Below are positions 24,220 to 33,727 of a stretch of DNA of 64,000 nt, one piece after another. Position 1 is the first letter of the stretch. Each line of letters opens with the position of its first letter. The stretch lies in assembly GCF_026239735.1 (NCBI RefSeq), contig NZ_JAPIVT010000017.1:62001-126000 (forward strand). The letters are read 5' to 3'. Both the position numbers and the translations under genes were made by a program. The notes under the pieces were generated by a model. It made no database searches. It was not told where the DNA came from and saw only the letters and a program-made list of their open reading frames with translations. Source of the stretch: Pedobacter sp. MC2016-05 (GTDB lineage Bacteria; Bacteroidota; Bacteroidia; Sphingobacteriales; Sphingobacteriaceae).

Positions 24220-25464
24220 ATGAGTACTACAACAATTAATTTGATCGACTCTTTTCAGGAGTTTAAGGATTTTAAAAATATAGATCGCCCTACGGTGATC
24301 AGTGTGTTGGAAGAAGTTTTCCGTAGTATGTTGCGTAAAAAATACGGAACAGACGAAAACTGTGACGTAATTGTGAATCCGGACAATGGGGATTTGGAAA
24401 TCTGGAGAACGAGAAAGGTAATGGAGGATGGGTTTTCTGAAGATGACGATCTCGAAATTGAACTTGCAGAGGTTTCTAAATTAGACACTACTTTAGAAGT
24501 TGGTGATGATTATATCGAGCAAATTACCTTAGAGAGTTTTGGTCGCAGAGCGATTTTAGCTGCACGCCAAACATTGGTTTCAAAAGTATTGGAGTTAGAG
24601 AAAGACGAAATCTTCAAAAAATATAAAGATCGTGTAGGTGAAATTATCACCGGCGAAGTTTATCAGGTTTGGAAGAAAGAAACTTTGGTTTTAGATGATG
24701 AAGGTAACGAGCTTTTAATGCCTAAAACTGAGCAGATTCCCGCGGATTATTTCAAAAAGGGTGATTCTGTGAGAGCTGTAATCTCGAAAGTAGAAATGAT
24801 TAACGCGAATCCAAAAATTATCATTTCAAGAACAGCACCAGAATTTTTACAACGTTTGTTCGAATTGGAAGTTCCGGAGATTTTCGACGGTTTAATTACC
24901 ATTAAGAAAATTGTTCGTGAACCAGGTGAACGTGCTAAAGTTGCGGTAGAATCTTACGATGATCGTATTGATCCGGTAGGTGCTTGCGTGGGTATGAAGG
25001 GATCCCGTATCCATGGTATCGTACGCGAATTGAAAAACGAAAATATTGATGTGATTAACTTCACAAATAACATTTCATTATATATTACCCGTGCTTTAAG
25101 CCCGGCAAAAATCACTTCTATTAAATTGGATGATGAAACTAAACATGCATCGGTTTACTTAAAACCAGATCAGGTTTCATTGGCAATCGGACGTGGCGGA
25201 CACAATATTAAACTGGCTGGTAAATTAACCGGTTATGAAATTGATGTGTATCGTGAAGCTGGTGAAGAAAGCGACGAAGATGTGGATCTAGAAGAATTCT
25301 CAGATGAGATTGATAGCTGGATTATTGATGAATTAAAGGCTATCGGTTGCGATACTGCTAAAAGTGTATTAGCACTAACAGTAGAAGATTTGGTAAAACG
25401 CACCGACTTAGAAGAAGAAACCATTAAAGAAGTGGTTCAGATTTTACAGTCAGAATTTGAATAA
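24220..25464 (+). CDS. nusA: Transcription termination/antitermination factor NusA
   Basis: NusA binds RNA polymerase and nascent RNA and modulates pausing and termination. The 414-residue protein shows the N-terminal polymerase-binding domain (about 1-125), an S1 domain (about 135-205), KH1 (VGACVGMKGSRIHGI) and KH2 (LAIGRGGHNIKLAGKLTGYEIDVY). A single acidic helix-hairpin-helix region ends the protein (GCDTAKSVLALTVEDLVKRTDLEEE), shorter than the double repeat of E. coli NusA. It lies 2 bp after rimP and 62 bp before infB. Confidence 0.96.
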   Translation: MSTTTINLIDSFQEFKDFKNIDRPTVISVLEEVFRSMLRKKYGTDENCDVIVNPDNGDLEIWRTRKVMEDGFSEDDDLEIELAEVSKLDTTLEVGDDYIEQITLESFGRRAILAARQTLVSKVLELEKDEIFKKYKDRVGEIITGEVYQVWKKETLVLDDEGNELLMPKTEQIPADYFKKGDSVRAVISKVEMINANPKIIISRTAPEFLQRLFELEVPEIFDGLITIKKIVREPGERAKVAVESYDDRIDPVGACVGMKGSRIHGIVRELKNENIDVINFTNNISLYITRALSPAKITSIKLDDETKHASVYLKPDQVSLAIGRGGHNIKLAGKLTGYEIDVYREAGEESDEDVDLEEFSDEIDSWIIDELKAIGCDTAKSVLALTVEDLVKRTDLEEETIKEVVQILQSEFE

Positions 25465-25488
25465 GTGGTGTAATTGCCAAATAAACAC

Positions 25489-25496
25489 TACTTTTG
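25489..25496 (+). promoter_or_regulatory. -7 promoter box before infB (possible internal promoter)
   Basis: TACTTTTG in the nusA-infB gap matches TAnnTTTG, 30 bp before the infB ATG. An AGGAG ribosome-binding-like sequence, rare in this window, follows at 25519-25523. Confidence 0.45.
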
Positions 25497-25526
25497 TATT
25501 ATTAAGAATAAAATAACAGGAGCTAA

Positions 25527-28500
25527 ATGTCAGACGACAAACCAATCATTTTAATTAAAGCTATTAAAGAACTTAATATAGGCATGGGTACGGCCGTTGA
25601 GTTTTTAAACAAAAAGGGATTCTCTGCCGAGAAAAGCCCTATGTTTAAACTTACGGGAGACATGTATAATGCCTTATTGAAAGAGTATCAGGGAGATAAG
25701 ATCGTAAGAGAAGAAGCCAAACAAATAGTGATTGGTAAAATACGTCGTGACGAGCCTGAGACTGAAAAGCCAGTAGAAGCGCCGAAGAAAAATACCGACT
25801 TTGAAAAAAGCGATGAGATTCTGATTAAGAATGCTCAGACATTTAATCCTCCGGCAGAGAAACCTAAGGTTGCTGAAACACCAGCACCTCAGACAGAGAC
25901 TCCTGCTCCTGCGGCAGCAGAACCAGTGAAAGAAACCAAGGTTGAAGATAAAGCGGAGGAAACCGGTTTGCCAGGCGTGAAAATTGTAGGAAGGATCGAT
26001 TTAAATGATCTTAACTCGAAAACGCGTCCTTCTAAAAAGGAAGAAGCACCTGTTGCTCCACCTGCACCAGCCGCTAAAGCAGAGGAGCCAGCTAAACCAG
26101 TTGAGCAACCAAAAGCAGAAGAAAAACCTGTAGAGGTTAAAAAGGAAGAAGCTCCGGTAGCTCAGCCTGCTCCATCAGCTCCAGTTACTCCAGAAGTTAA
26201 AACACCAGAGCCAGCTAAACCAGTTGAACAACCTAAAGCGGAAGAAAAACCTGCTGAGGTTAAACCGGTAAGTAATGAGCCTGAAGTTATAAAAGCACGT
26301 ACTGTTAAATTAACTGGCCCTAATATTATTGGTAAAATTGTTTTACCGACTACGCCAGATAGAAGAAATGGTCCTGTAGCCTCATCTAGCGATAGTGAAG
26401 CTGCAAAACGTAAACGTAAACGTAAAAAAACTCCCGGAGCTCCCGGTCAGCCAGGGCAACATGGTGGTCAAGGCCAACAAGGGCAAAATCCTGCAGGCCA
26501 AGGCCAGGGTGGTGCGCCAGGGCAACCACGTCAACCTTATCAAGGTAACAGACCAGCGAGTGGCACACCTTACCAAGGTAACAGACCGGCCGGACAAGGC
26601 GGAACTCCTTATCAAGGAAACAGAAATAATAACAGACCAGGTTTCCAAAATAGAAACGCTACACCTAGCGGACCTAAGGAAGAACCTACTGAGAAAGAAA
26701 TTCAAGATCAGATTAAAGCAACGCTTGCCCGTTTAAGTGGAGCTGGTAAGTCTGGTAAATTTGCTCAACGTGCTAAATTACGTCGTCAGAAACGTGATGA
26801 TGTAGCTTATAATGCAGAAGAAGCAGCAAATGAGCTTGAATCTCAATCGAAAATATTAAAGGTAACAGAATTTGTTACGGCAAATGAGTTGGCGAGCATG
26901 ATGGATGTTCAGGTAACCAAAATTATTGGTACTTGTATGAGTCTTGGCATGTTCGTATCAATCAATCAACGTTTAGATGCTGAAACTTTAACCATCGTTG
27001 CTGATGAGTTTGGTTACGAAATCCAATTCGTTAAACCAGATGAAGATGAAGAAAACGTAATTGAAGAAGTTGATAACGAAGCAGACTTAATCGAAAGAGC
27101 CCCGGTTGTGACGATTATGGGTCACGTCGATCACGGTAAAACTTCATTGCTGGATTATATCCGTAAGGCAAATGTGGTTGCTGGTGAGGCAGGTGGTATC
27201 ACGCAGCACATTGGTGCATACATGGTAACTACGCCTTCAGGCAAAAAAGTAACTTTCTTAGATACGCCTGGTCACGAAGCCTTTACAGCGATGCGTGCCC
27301 GTGGTGCTAAGGTTGCCGATATTGCCATTATCGTTATTGCTGCGGATGATGCTGTGATGCCTCAAACAAAAGAGGCAATTAACCACGCACAAGCAGCAGG
27401 CGTACCATTGGTATTTGCTTTTACTAAAGTGGATAAACCAGGTGCCAATGCAGATAAAGTTCGTGAGCAGTTATCAGTAATGAACATTTTGGTTGAGGAT
27501 TGGGGTGGTAAATATCAATCACAAGAAATCTCAAGCAAAAGCGGTTTAAATGTAGATTTACTTTTAGATAAAGTATTATTAGAAGCTGAATTATTAGAAC
27601 TTAAAGCTAATCCGAATAAGAGAGCTACAGGTTCAGTAATTGAATCAGCATTAGATAAAGGTCGTGGTATTGTAACTACAGTATTGGTTCAGGCTGGTAC
27701 TTTGAGAGTTGGAGATCCAATTTTGGCTGGTAGTTATAGCGGACGTGTAAAAGCGTTAACCAACGAACGTGGTATGAAGGTAGAATCTGCAGGCCCATCA
27801 CAGCCAGTACAGGTTCTGGGTATGCAAGGCGCACCTACAGCGGGTGACCGTTTCAACGCTTTAGAAAGTGAAACTGAAGCACGTGATATTGCAAACAAAC
27901 GGATGCAGTTGCAACGTGAGCAAGGTTTACGTACACAGAAACACATTACCTTGGATGAGATCGGTCGTCGTTTGGCTATCGGTAACTTTAAAGAGCTTAA
28001 CATCATTGTTAAAGGTGATGTGGATGGTTCGATCGAGGCATTGGCCGATTCATTGTTGAAATTATCGACAGAGCAAATCCAAATCAACATCATTAGTAAA
28101 GGTGTTGGTCAGATTTCAGAGTCTGATGTGTTATTAGCTTCTGCTTCAGATGCGATCATTATCGGTTTCCAGGTTCGTCCATCAACAGGCGCACGTAAAT
28201 TAGCGGAAGCCGAGCAAATCGATATCCGTTTATATTCGATCATCTATGATGCGATCAACGAGATCAAATCGGCAATGGAAGGGATGTTGGATCCAGAATT
28301 TGAAGAGAAAATTGTGGCTAACGTTGAAATTCGTGAAACCTTCAAAATCACTAAAGTGGGTACCATCGCAGGTTGTATGGTATTGGATGGTAAGATCACC
28401 CGTAACAGCAAAATCCGTATCGTTAGAGATGGAGTTGTGGTTTACACAGGCGAGTTAGCATCATTGAAACGCTTTAAAGATGATGTGAAAGAAGTGAATA

Positions 28501-28601
28501 AAGGTTACGAGTGTGGTTTAAACATTCAAAACTTTAACAACATCGAAGTTGGCGATATCGTAGAAGCTTACGAACAAGTAGAAGTAGCTAGGAAATTGTA
28601 A
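25527..28601 (+). CDS. infB: Translation initiation factor IF-2
   Basis: IF-2 is the GTPase that brings initiator tRNA to the 30S subunit. The 1024-residue protein has an N-terminal IF2_N region, a long low-complexity linker (about 75-395) and the conserved core. G-domain motifs are GHVDHGKT at 532-539, DTPGHE and TKVDKPGA, followed by domains II-IV. The linker holds a Pro/Ala/Glu/Lys region in which PAKPVEQPKAEEKP occurs twice, and a Gly/Gln-rich part with PYQGNR three times. Such linkers vary in length between strains. It is the last gene of the operon, ending in a strong terminator. Confidence 0.97.
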   Translation: MSDDKPIILIKAIKELNIGMGTAVEFLNKKGFSAEKSPMFKLTGDMYNALLKEYQGDKIVREEAKQIVIGKIRRDEPETEKPVEAPKKNTDFEKSDEILIKNAQTFNPPAEKPKVAETPAPQTETPAPAAAEPVKETKVEDKAEETGLPGVKIVGRIDLNDLNSKTRPSKKEEAPVAPPAPAAKAEEPAKPVEQPKAEEKPVEVKKEEAPVAQPAPSAPVTPEVKTPEPAKPVEQPKAEEKPAEVKPVSNEPEVIKARTVKLTGPNIIGKIVLPTTPDRRNGPVASSSDSEAAKRKRKRKKTPGAPGQPGQHGGQGQQGQNPAGQGQGGAPGQPRQPYQGNRPASGTPYQGNRPAGQGGTPYQGNRNNNRPGFQNRNATPSGPKEEPTEKEIQDQIKATLARLSGAGKSGKFAQRAKLRRQKRDDVAYNAEEAANELESQSKILKVTEFVTANELASMMDVQVTKIIGTCMSLGMFVSINQRLDAETLTIVADEFGYEIQFVKPDEDEENVIEEVDNEADLIERAPVVTIMGHVDHGKTSLLDYIRKANVVAGEAGGITQHIGAYMVTTPSGKKVTFLDTPGHEAFTAMRARGAKVADIAIIVIAADDAVMPQTKEAINHAQAAGVPLVFAFTKVDKPGANADKVREQLSVMNILVEDWGGKYQSQEISSKSGLNVDLLLDKVLLEAELLELKANPNKRATGSVIESALDKGRGIVTTVLVQAGTLRVGDPILAGSYSGRVKALTNERGMKVESAGPSQPVQVLGMQGAPTAGDRFNALESETEARDIANKRMQLQREQGLRTQKHITLDEIGRRLAIGNFKELNIIVKGDVDGSIEALADSLLKLSTEQIQINIISKGVGQISESDVLLASASDAIIIGFQVRPSTGARKLAEAEQIDIRLYSIIYDAINEIKSAMEGMLDPEFEEKIVANVEIRETFKITKVGTIAGCMVLDGKITRNSKIRIVRDGVVVYTGELASLKRFKDDVKEVNKGYECGLNIQNFNNIEVGDIVEAYEQVEVARKL

Positions 28602-28624
28602 TATTTCCCATACATAAATGTTAA

Positions 28625-28658
28625 AGAGTCCCGAATTTATTCGGGACTCTTTTTTTTA
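28625..28658 (+). terminator. Intrinsic terminator of the rimP-nusA-infB operon
   Basis: A perfect 11-bp stem (AGAGTCCCGAA / TTCGGGACTCT) with a 4-nt loop is followed by a run of eight T. Confidence 0.92.
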
Positions 28659-28692
28659 GTTGATATTAGCCTTTTATCTACCTAAACTATTA

Positions 28693-29787
28693 ATGGATAT
28701 TGAATTAAAAAAGAATGAAATCCCTGTAAAAAAGAGCTTCGATTTTGTTGATACTATTAGATGTATCTCAATGATTGGGATAGTTTATGAGCACTCAGCA
28801 GTATTGTGGGGCTTAAAGTATACCAGCACTGCTGATACTTGGTTACAAATTATGGCTATGCAATTTTGGAAATTTGCTACAATAGCTTTTTTTATTATTG
28901 GCGGCTTCTTGATCAACTATAAGTTTACTGAATATACACCATTACAATATCTAAGCAGAAGGTTTAAGAATACGATTAAACCGTGGCTTTTCTGGATCAT
29001 TGTTCTGGTTATGCTAAATCTTCTACACAATTGGATATTGCATGTAAAATCTGGGGATGATCTTTTTAGCGGAATGACTCCACTTGGCTATTTCGCAGAG
29101 CAGTTCAGATATATTTTATTCGAAAGCAGCTTTTGGTTCATTTTAAATTTTTTAATATGTATCAGCATATTATTGATTTTTAAACGCTACCTCTACAACC
29201 TTTGGTTTGGCCTATTATGGGGAGTAGTGTCTTTGGTATATAGTGTTAACCTTTATCAAGAATGGTTTGTAACCCACCATTCTGCTGCTTTATTCGGATT
29301 TGTTTTTTATTTATGGCTTGGAGTGTATCTAAACCGTTATTATGATAAGGTGATGGCATTTGTTAGGCAATTTAAGTGGAGCTGGTTAATCATCATTAAC
29401 CTCACTTTCTTTGTTTTGTCCTGTCTAGAAGTTATTCACCTTGTTAATGAAGGTTCCAATGATCAATATAATACCCTAAGGATTTCGAATATAGCTTATT
29501 CACTAACCATGTTTTTTTTACTTCTTAAAATCGGCAGTATTAAATTTATCGATAGAAAATTAACACCGAGAGCTACAACCTTCGGTATCTATTTGATACA
29601 TCAGATTTTGATTATACGTCTTTTGCCTGAAGTGTTCAAATGGAATAAATGGAATTTCACAACTTTTAGCGTCGTAGAAAATATTGGCTATTCAATTTTG
29701 AGGTTCGCAATTGTTTACTTATTGGCCTTCGCTTTGACACATGTTATTCTCAAAACGAAACTTAAATGGGCCGTTGGTGGCAGTTAG
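28693..29787 (+). CDS. Acyltransferase family 3 membrane protein
   Basis: The 364-residue protein has about ten membrane segments and the layout of the acyltransferase-3 family (OafA/NolL type), which O-acetylates surface sugars. The N-terminal block DFVDTIRCISMIGIVYEHSAVLW contains the early Arg and a late His typical of these enzymes. It opens the surface-glycan cluster. I start it at ATG 28693; an earlier in-frame TTG at 28660 lies right against the infB terminator. Its last four bases overlap the convergent DUF4422 gene. Confidence 0.8.
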   Translation: MDIELKKNEIPVKKSFDFVDTIRCISMIGIVYEHSAVLWGLKYTSTADTWLQIMAMQFWKFATIAFFIIGGFLINYKFTEYTPLQYLSRRFKNTIKPWLFWIIVLVMLNLLHNWILHVKSGDDLFSGMTPLGYFAEQFRYILFESSFWFILNFLICISILLIFKRYLYNLWFGLLWGVVSLVYSVNLYQEWFVTHHSAALFGFVFYLWLGVYLNRYYDKVMAFVRQFKWSWLIIINLTFFVLSCLEVIHLVNEGSNDQYNTLRISNIAYSLTMFFLLLKIGSIKFIDRKLTPRATTFGIYLIHQILIIRLLPEVFKWNKWNFTTFSVVENIGYSILRFAIVYLLAFALTHVILKTKLKWAVGGS

Positions 29788-30593
29788 GTAAAAAATAGAA
29801 CAGGAAGTTCGTGCTTTGGTAATTTATTATGGAAAACATAAAGGTTGAAAAGTCGCTCTGAAAAGAAACCAAAAACACGCCTTTGATATTCATATTCGCT
29901 TAGCCTGATCTTTTTCTCAAGTTCGAATAAAATTGAAAATAGCCAGCTACAATAATCATTAAAGATTTTAGTATTGGAAATAAACATATTGTAGCAATGC
30001 ATTTTAGTTTCTTGATCAAAGAAACTATCAAAAGAACACTCGTAATCTGGGTATAACTTTATTAGAGTGGTGCGCATTAAATGCCAGTCTTCGGGAATAT
30101 GATTATAGATGTAGTGCATTTTAATGGTAGCCTTCACTTTGAGTTCTAAGCTAAGATGAGCTGGATTTGGAACTATAATCCTTCCTGCTAAAAGCGCCTC
30201 TGTGACGTTATCTTTTAATTGCTGCGAGCAAACATCTTCTAACAATGATTTATCAAAATTTTTGTTATAGCTTTCTGTTTGATCAATAATTTGCTTGTTA
30301 GAAAATAGTTTCTTCTTTACTTTTATTTTTGGTAGTACGAAATACCTTCTGTAGTGGCAAAACCCAATCCACTTCGTATCAATAGTGTCTAGGTTCTTCC
30401 ATATCCAAAATAAGGCCGTTAGTTCGCTAAAGGTCTTATTTTTGTGCGCTATATTTTCGCCTGTATCATCTGAGACAAAGCCTAATTCTAATTTGGAAAA
30501 AGTTTTGCCTACCTGTATAGGCTGGATATAGTCGCAACTCGGACTATCGAAATCCTTATGGAAAACTGAAAATATAATTAAATCTTTATTCAC
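29784..30593 (-). CDS. DUF4422 glycosyltransferase-like protein
   Basis: This 269-residue protein matches the DUF4422 family found in capsule and lipopolysaccharide clusters: LTALFWIWKNLDTIDTKWIG followed by FCHYRRYF, then a C-terminal segment with MHCYNMFISNTKIFNDYCSWLF. Members are thought to be galactosyl- or galactofuranosyl-type transferases, and the direct neighbour glf, which makes UDP-galactofuranose, fits that. Its start overlaps the end of glf by 8 bp, so the two are translationally coupled. The specific donor and acceptor are unknown. Confidence 0.82.
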   Translation of the reverse strand: MNKDLIIFSVFHKDFDSPSCDYIQPIQVGKTFSKLELGFVSDDTGENIAHKNKTFSELTALFWIWKNLDTIDTKWIGFCHYRRYFVLPKIKVKKKLFSNKQIIDQTESYNKNFDKSLLEDVCSQQLKDNVTEALLAGRIIVPNPAHLSLELKVKATIKMHYIYNHIPEDWHLMRTTLIKLYPDYECSFDSFFDQETKMHCYNMFISNTKIFNDYCSWLFSILFELEKKIRLSEYEYQRRVFGFFSERLFNLYVFHNKLPKHELPVLFFT

Positions 30594-31710
30594 CTCTTAA
30601 TTCAACCTTAGATTTAGCTAATGCAGAAGCAATAACCTGATGCATATCGTAATATCTATATTCTGCCAATCGTCCACCAAAAATTACCTTCGTTTCTTTT
30701 TCTGCCAATAGCTGATATTTCCTCAACAAAGACATGTTTTTTTCATTATTAACAGGGTAATATGGTTCGGCATTTTTAATGCCCTTAAGTGGATATTCTT
30801 TTGTAATTACTGTTTTGGGTTGTGTTCCAAATTCGAAATGCTTGTGCTCATATACTCTGGTATATGGCGTTTCCGCGTCGGTAAAATTGATTACAGCATT
30901 TCCCTGATAGTTATCGATTTCATGAATTTCCAATTCATATCTCAGGCTTCTATATTCTAGCTCACCAAACTGAAAGTCGTAAAATGCATCGATTTTGCCA
31001 GTAAAAACGATATTTTCGGCTATATTAAGCCAATAATTTCGGTCCTCAAAAAAATCAACATTTAGCTTGATTTCGCAATTTTTCAACAATCCATCTATAA
31101 TCTTATTATAGCCACCAATAGGAATACCTTGATACTTATCATTGAAATAGTTGTTGTCAAAGGTGAACCTTACAGGTAATCTTTTGATAATAAAAGCTGG
31201 TAGGTCTGTAGCTTTAGTTCCCCATTGCTTTTCTGTATAATGTTTGATTAGCTTTTCATAGATATCAGTGCCAACAAGCTTTTGAGCTTGCTCTTCAAGA
31301 TTTTTTGGTTCGTCTATATCTAAATGCTGTATTTGTTTAGCGATTACTTTTAGAGCCTCTTCCGGGGTTTTTGTTCCCCAAAGTTTGTAAAAAGTATTCA
31401 TGTTAAAAGGCAAATTATAAAGCTCTCCTTTATAATTTGCAATAGGCGAATTTGTATACCGATTAAATTCAGCAAATTGATTTACATAATCCCATAAAAA
31501 TTTATCATTGGTGTGAAAAATATGAGCCCCATACCAGTGTACATTAATATCTTCAATTTTTTTGCAATGAATATTTCCGCCAGAATGATCTCTTTTATCA
31601 ATAATTAAACAGCTTTTTCCTGCTTTAGTCATTTCATGAGCGAAAGTTGCGCCGAAAAGACCAGAACCAACAATCAAATAATCATATTTCTTATTTTTAA
31701 TATCTTTCAT
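30586..31710 (-). CDS. glf: UDP-galactopyranose mutase
   Basis: Glf converts UDP-galactopyranose to UDP-galactofuranose, the donor for galactofuranose residues in surface polysaccharide. The 374-residue flavoenzyme has the FAD-binding motif GSGLFGATFAHE from residue 15, then IDKRDHSGGNIHC and the signature YGAHIFHTND at 60-69; FGGRLAEYRYYDMHQVI is near the C-terminus. Length and motifs are standard. It is the first gene of a two-gene unit with the DUF4422 transferase, divergent from a GT2 gene. Confidence 0.95.
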   Translation of the reverse strand: MKDIKNKKYDYLIVGSGLFGATFAHEMTKAGKSCLIIDKRDHSGGNIHCKKIEDINVHWYGAHIFHTNDKFLWDYVNQFAEFNRYTNSPIANYKGELYNLPFNMNTFYKLWGTKTPEEALKVIAKQIQHLDIDEPKNLEEQAQKLVGTDIYEKLIKHYTEKQWGTKATDLPAFIIKRLPVRFTFDNNYFNDKYQGIPIGGYNKIIDGLLKNCEIKLNVDFFEDRNYWLNIAENIVFTGKIDAFYDFQFGELEYRSLRYELEIHEIDNYQGNAVINFTDAETPYTRVYEHKHFEFGTQPKTVITKEYPLKGIKNAEPYYPVNNEKNMSLLRKYQLLAEKETKVIFGGRLAEYRYYDMHQVIASALAKSKVELRGE

Positions 31711-31865
31711 TAAAAAGGCGTATTTTCTTATTGAAAACTCATTTGCCGTAAAAATACAACTTCAAATGGTTAACCAAATCATTTTAACATTTAAGAGAAT
31801 AAGCATATGCACAATTTAATAATTGCTTATGGTGTATTTAAATAGATTCGCTACTTTCGTTGGAG

Positions 31866-32822
31866 ATGAATAGATCTAGTCTCCCGTTAATATCTATTGT
31901 GCTGTGTACATACAATGGTGAAAGGCACTTAAAGTATCAGTTAGATAGCTTGGTGGCTCAAACCTATAAAAACATAGAAATAGTAATCGTTGATGATTGC
32001 TCTGATGATAACACTAGATCAATTTTGTCAGACTATCTATCACGTTATGCTCACATCAATTTATTTTTTAATCTTGAGAATTTAGGTTTTAATAAAAACT
32101 TCGAGAAAGCGATAACGTTGGCAAAGGGAGAATTCATTTCAATTTGTGATCAAGATGACATATGGGATTTGGATAAGATAGAGGAGTTGATGGCGAATAT
32201 TGGAGATAAAGGGATGATATTTTCAAATTCTAGATTGATAGATGAAGATGGCTTATCAATGAATAGACTTCTCTTAGCGGCTCCAAACTTTAATCTTTTA
32301 GATTACAAGTCTATCTTGATCAATAATTTTGTTGCCGGGCACACCATTTTGGCGAAAACTATTTTTTTAGAAAAAACTTTACCGTTTCCAGATTACGGGT
32401 ATTACGATTGGTGGATTGGTTTTTTAGCCATCTATCACCAAGAAATAGTATTTTTAGATAAATGTTTAACAAGTTATCGAATTCATTCAAATTCAGTCAT
32501 TCAAAAAGAAGTTTCATCGCCTGATTCGGTGGCGATTACTTTAGCTCAATACAAAACAAGCAGGTATCATCAGGAAATTTTTTATGATTTTCTTAAGAAG
32601 AATAATAATGAAAGCTTTATGAGGCCATTAGTTTTACTTTATTCAAAAAAAACAAATATTATAGAGCGGAAATACATCTTAATGTTTCTGATATATCATT
32701 ACAACACACTCTTTCCTTTGCATAAGCGTCGAAGGATAACAAGTACTACGAGGTTTAAAATTGTTGATCGCTATTTAAAGGATGTACTTGAATGTAAACT
32801 TCAAGTCTTGGGTTTTATTTAA
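31866..32822 (+). CDS. Glycosyltransferase family 2
   Basis: The 318-residue cytoplasmic enzyme has the GT-A fold of GT2: ISIVLCTYNGERHL at 9-22, VIVDDCSDDNT at 40-50 and the metal-binding DQDD at 95-98 (CDQDDIW). The CDQDDIW form is common in rhamnosyl- and related transferases of O-antigen clusters, but the sugar cannot be assigned. I use ATG 31866; an in-frame TTG lies two codons earlier. A one-mismatch -7 box (TACTTTCG) lies just upstream. A second transferase gene follows 5 bp later. Confidence 0.88.
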   Translation: MNRSSLPLISIVLCTYNGERHLKYQLDSLVAQTYKNIEIVIVDDCSDDNTRSILSDYLSRYAHINLFFNLENLGFNKNFEKAITLAKGEFISICDQDDIWDLDKIEELMANIGDKGMIFSNSRLIDEDGLSMNRLLLAAPNFNLLDYKSILINNFVAGHTILAKTIFLEKTLPFPDYGYYDWWIGFLAIYHQEIVFLDKCLTSYRIHSNSVIQKEVSSPDSVAITLAQYKTSRYHQEIFYDFLKKNNNESFMRPLVLLYSKKTNIIERKYILMFLIYHYNTLFPLHKRRRITSTTRFKIVDRYLKDVLECKLQVLGFI

Positions 32823-32827
32823 AAAAT

Positions 32828-33727
32828 ATGATTTCAATTATTATAGCTTCTACGAGCAAAACATTATTAGAGAAGGTCGAAAATAATATTAAAACTAACG
32901 CAGGCGTTCCATTTGAAGTAATCAGCTTCGATAATAGTAATGGAAAAATCGGTCTCTGTGAGATATACAATCGGGGAGCAAAACAGGCTCGATATGATAT
33001 TCTTTGCTTTATGCATGAGGATATAACAATTCATACCAAGAATTGGGGTAAAATTGTTGCTGATATTTTCGAAAGCAATGCAAAACTAGGCTTAATCGGG
33101 ATCGCTGGAAGTCAATATAAATCTTTGGCTCCATCAGGTTGGCATTGTTATGATATTGATGCGTTAGAGATCATGTATTACAATATTATTCAAAATTATA
33201 AGTATATAGATAAGGAAGCTACAAAAGATTATTCGAATGAGACGGACACAAAACTGGCTAGGGTAGTTTGTTTAGATGGCGTGTGGATGTGCTGTACAAA
33301 AGAAGCTATCAATTCGTATGCTTTTGATGAGAATCTTTTGCAAGGTTTTCATGGTTATGATTTAGACTTTTCTTTGGGGATCAATCAAACTCATGAGGTT
33401 GCAGTTACATTTGAGGTGTTGATCGAGCACTATTCTGAAGGAAAATTTAATAAAGATTGGTTGCGGGAGATTTTAAAGATTCACGCAAAATGGAGTAGAT
33501 ACCTGCCAATAAATTTTACAAATTTAGATGACGAAAAACTTAAAAGAGGAGAGTTGAGGGCATTTAAGAATATTTTTAGAAGGATGTGCAGAGAGGGGTT
33601 TAAATCAATGGAAATGTTCCGGGTTATCCAAGCAAGCAGAGCTTCTAAACTAATCACCTTGGATTTTTACCTAACACTAATTGCGAAGGCCACGAAGTAT
33701 GGGCTCAAACGCCTCTTGATTTCCTAA
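32828..33727 (+). CDS. Glycosyltransferase (Glyco_tranf_2_5-like)
   Basis: This 299-residue protein starts MISIIIASTSKTLLEKVE and has ICEIYNRGA-like and CFMHEDITI segments (HED at 63-65 in the place of DxD). That pattern matches the streptococcal-type GT-A family PF13712 from memory. It would add one sugar or related group in the surface-glycan pathway. It lies 5 bp after a GT2 gene and probably shares its mRNA. Its last 23 bases overlap the end of the convergent transferase gene on the other strand. Confidence 0.78.
   Translation: MISIIIASTSKTLLEKVENNIKTNAGVPFEVISFDNSNGKIGLCEIYNRGAKQARYDILCFMHEDITIHTKNWGKIVADIFESNAKLGLIGIAGSQYKSLAPSGWHCYDIDALEIMYYNIIQNYKYIDKEATKDYSNETDTKLARVVCLDGVWMCCTKEAINSYAFDENLLQGFHGYDLDFSLGINQTHEVAVTFEVLIEHYSEGKFNKDWLREILKIHAKWSRYLPINFTNLDDEKLKRGELRAFKNIFRRMCREGFKSMEMFRVIQASRASKLITLDFYLTLIAKATKYGLKRLLIS

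Noticed and set aside
26395..26736. Overlapping frames inside the infB linker (both strands)
   Set aside because: The low-complexity Pro/Gly/Gln-rich DNA leaves several frames open by chance; the IF-2 frame is the only one with conserved flanks.
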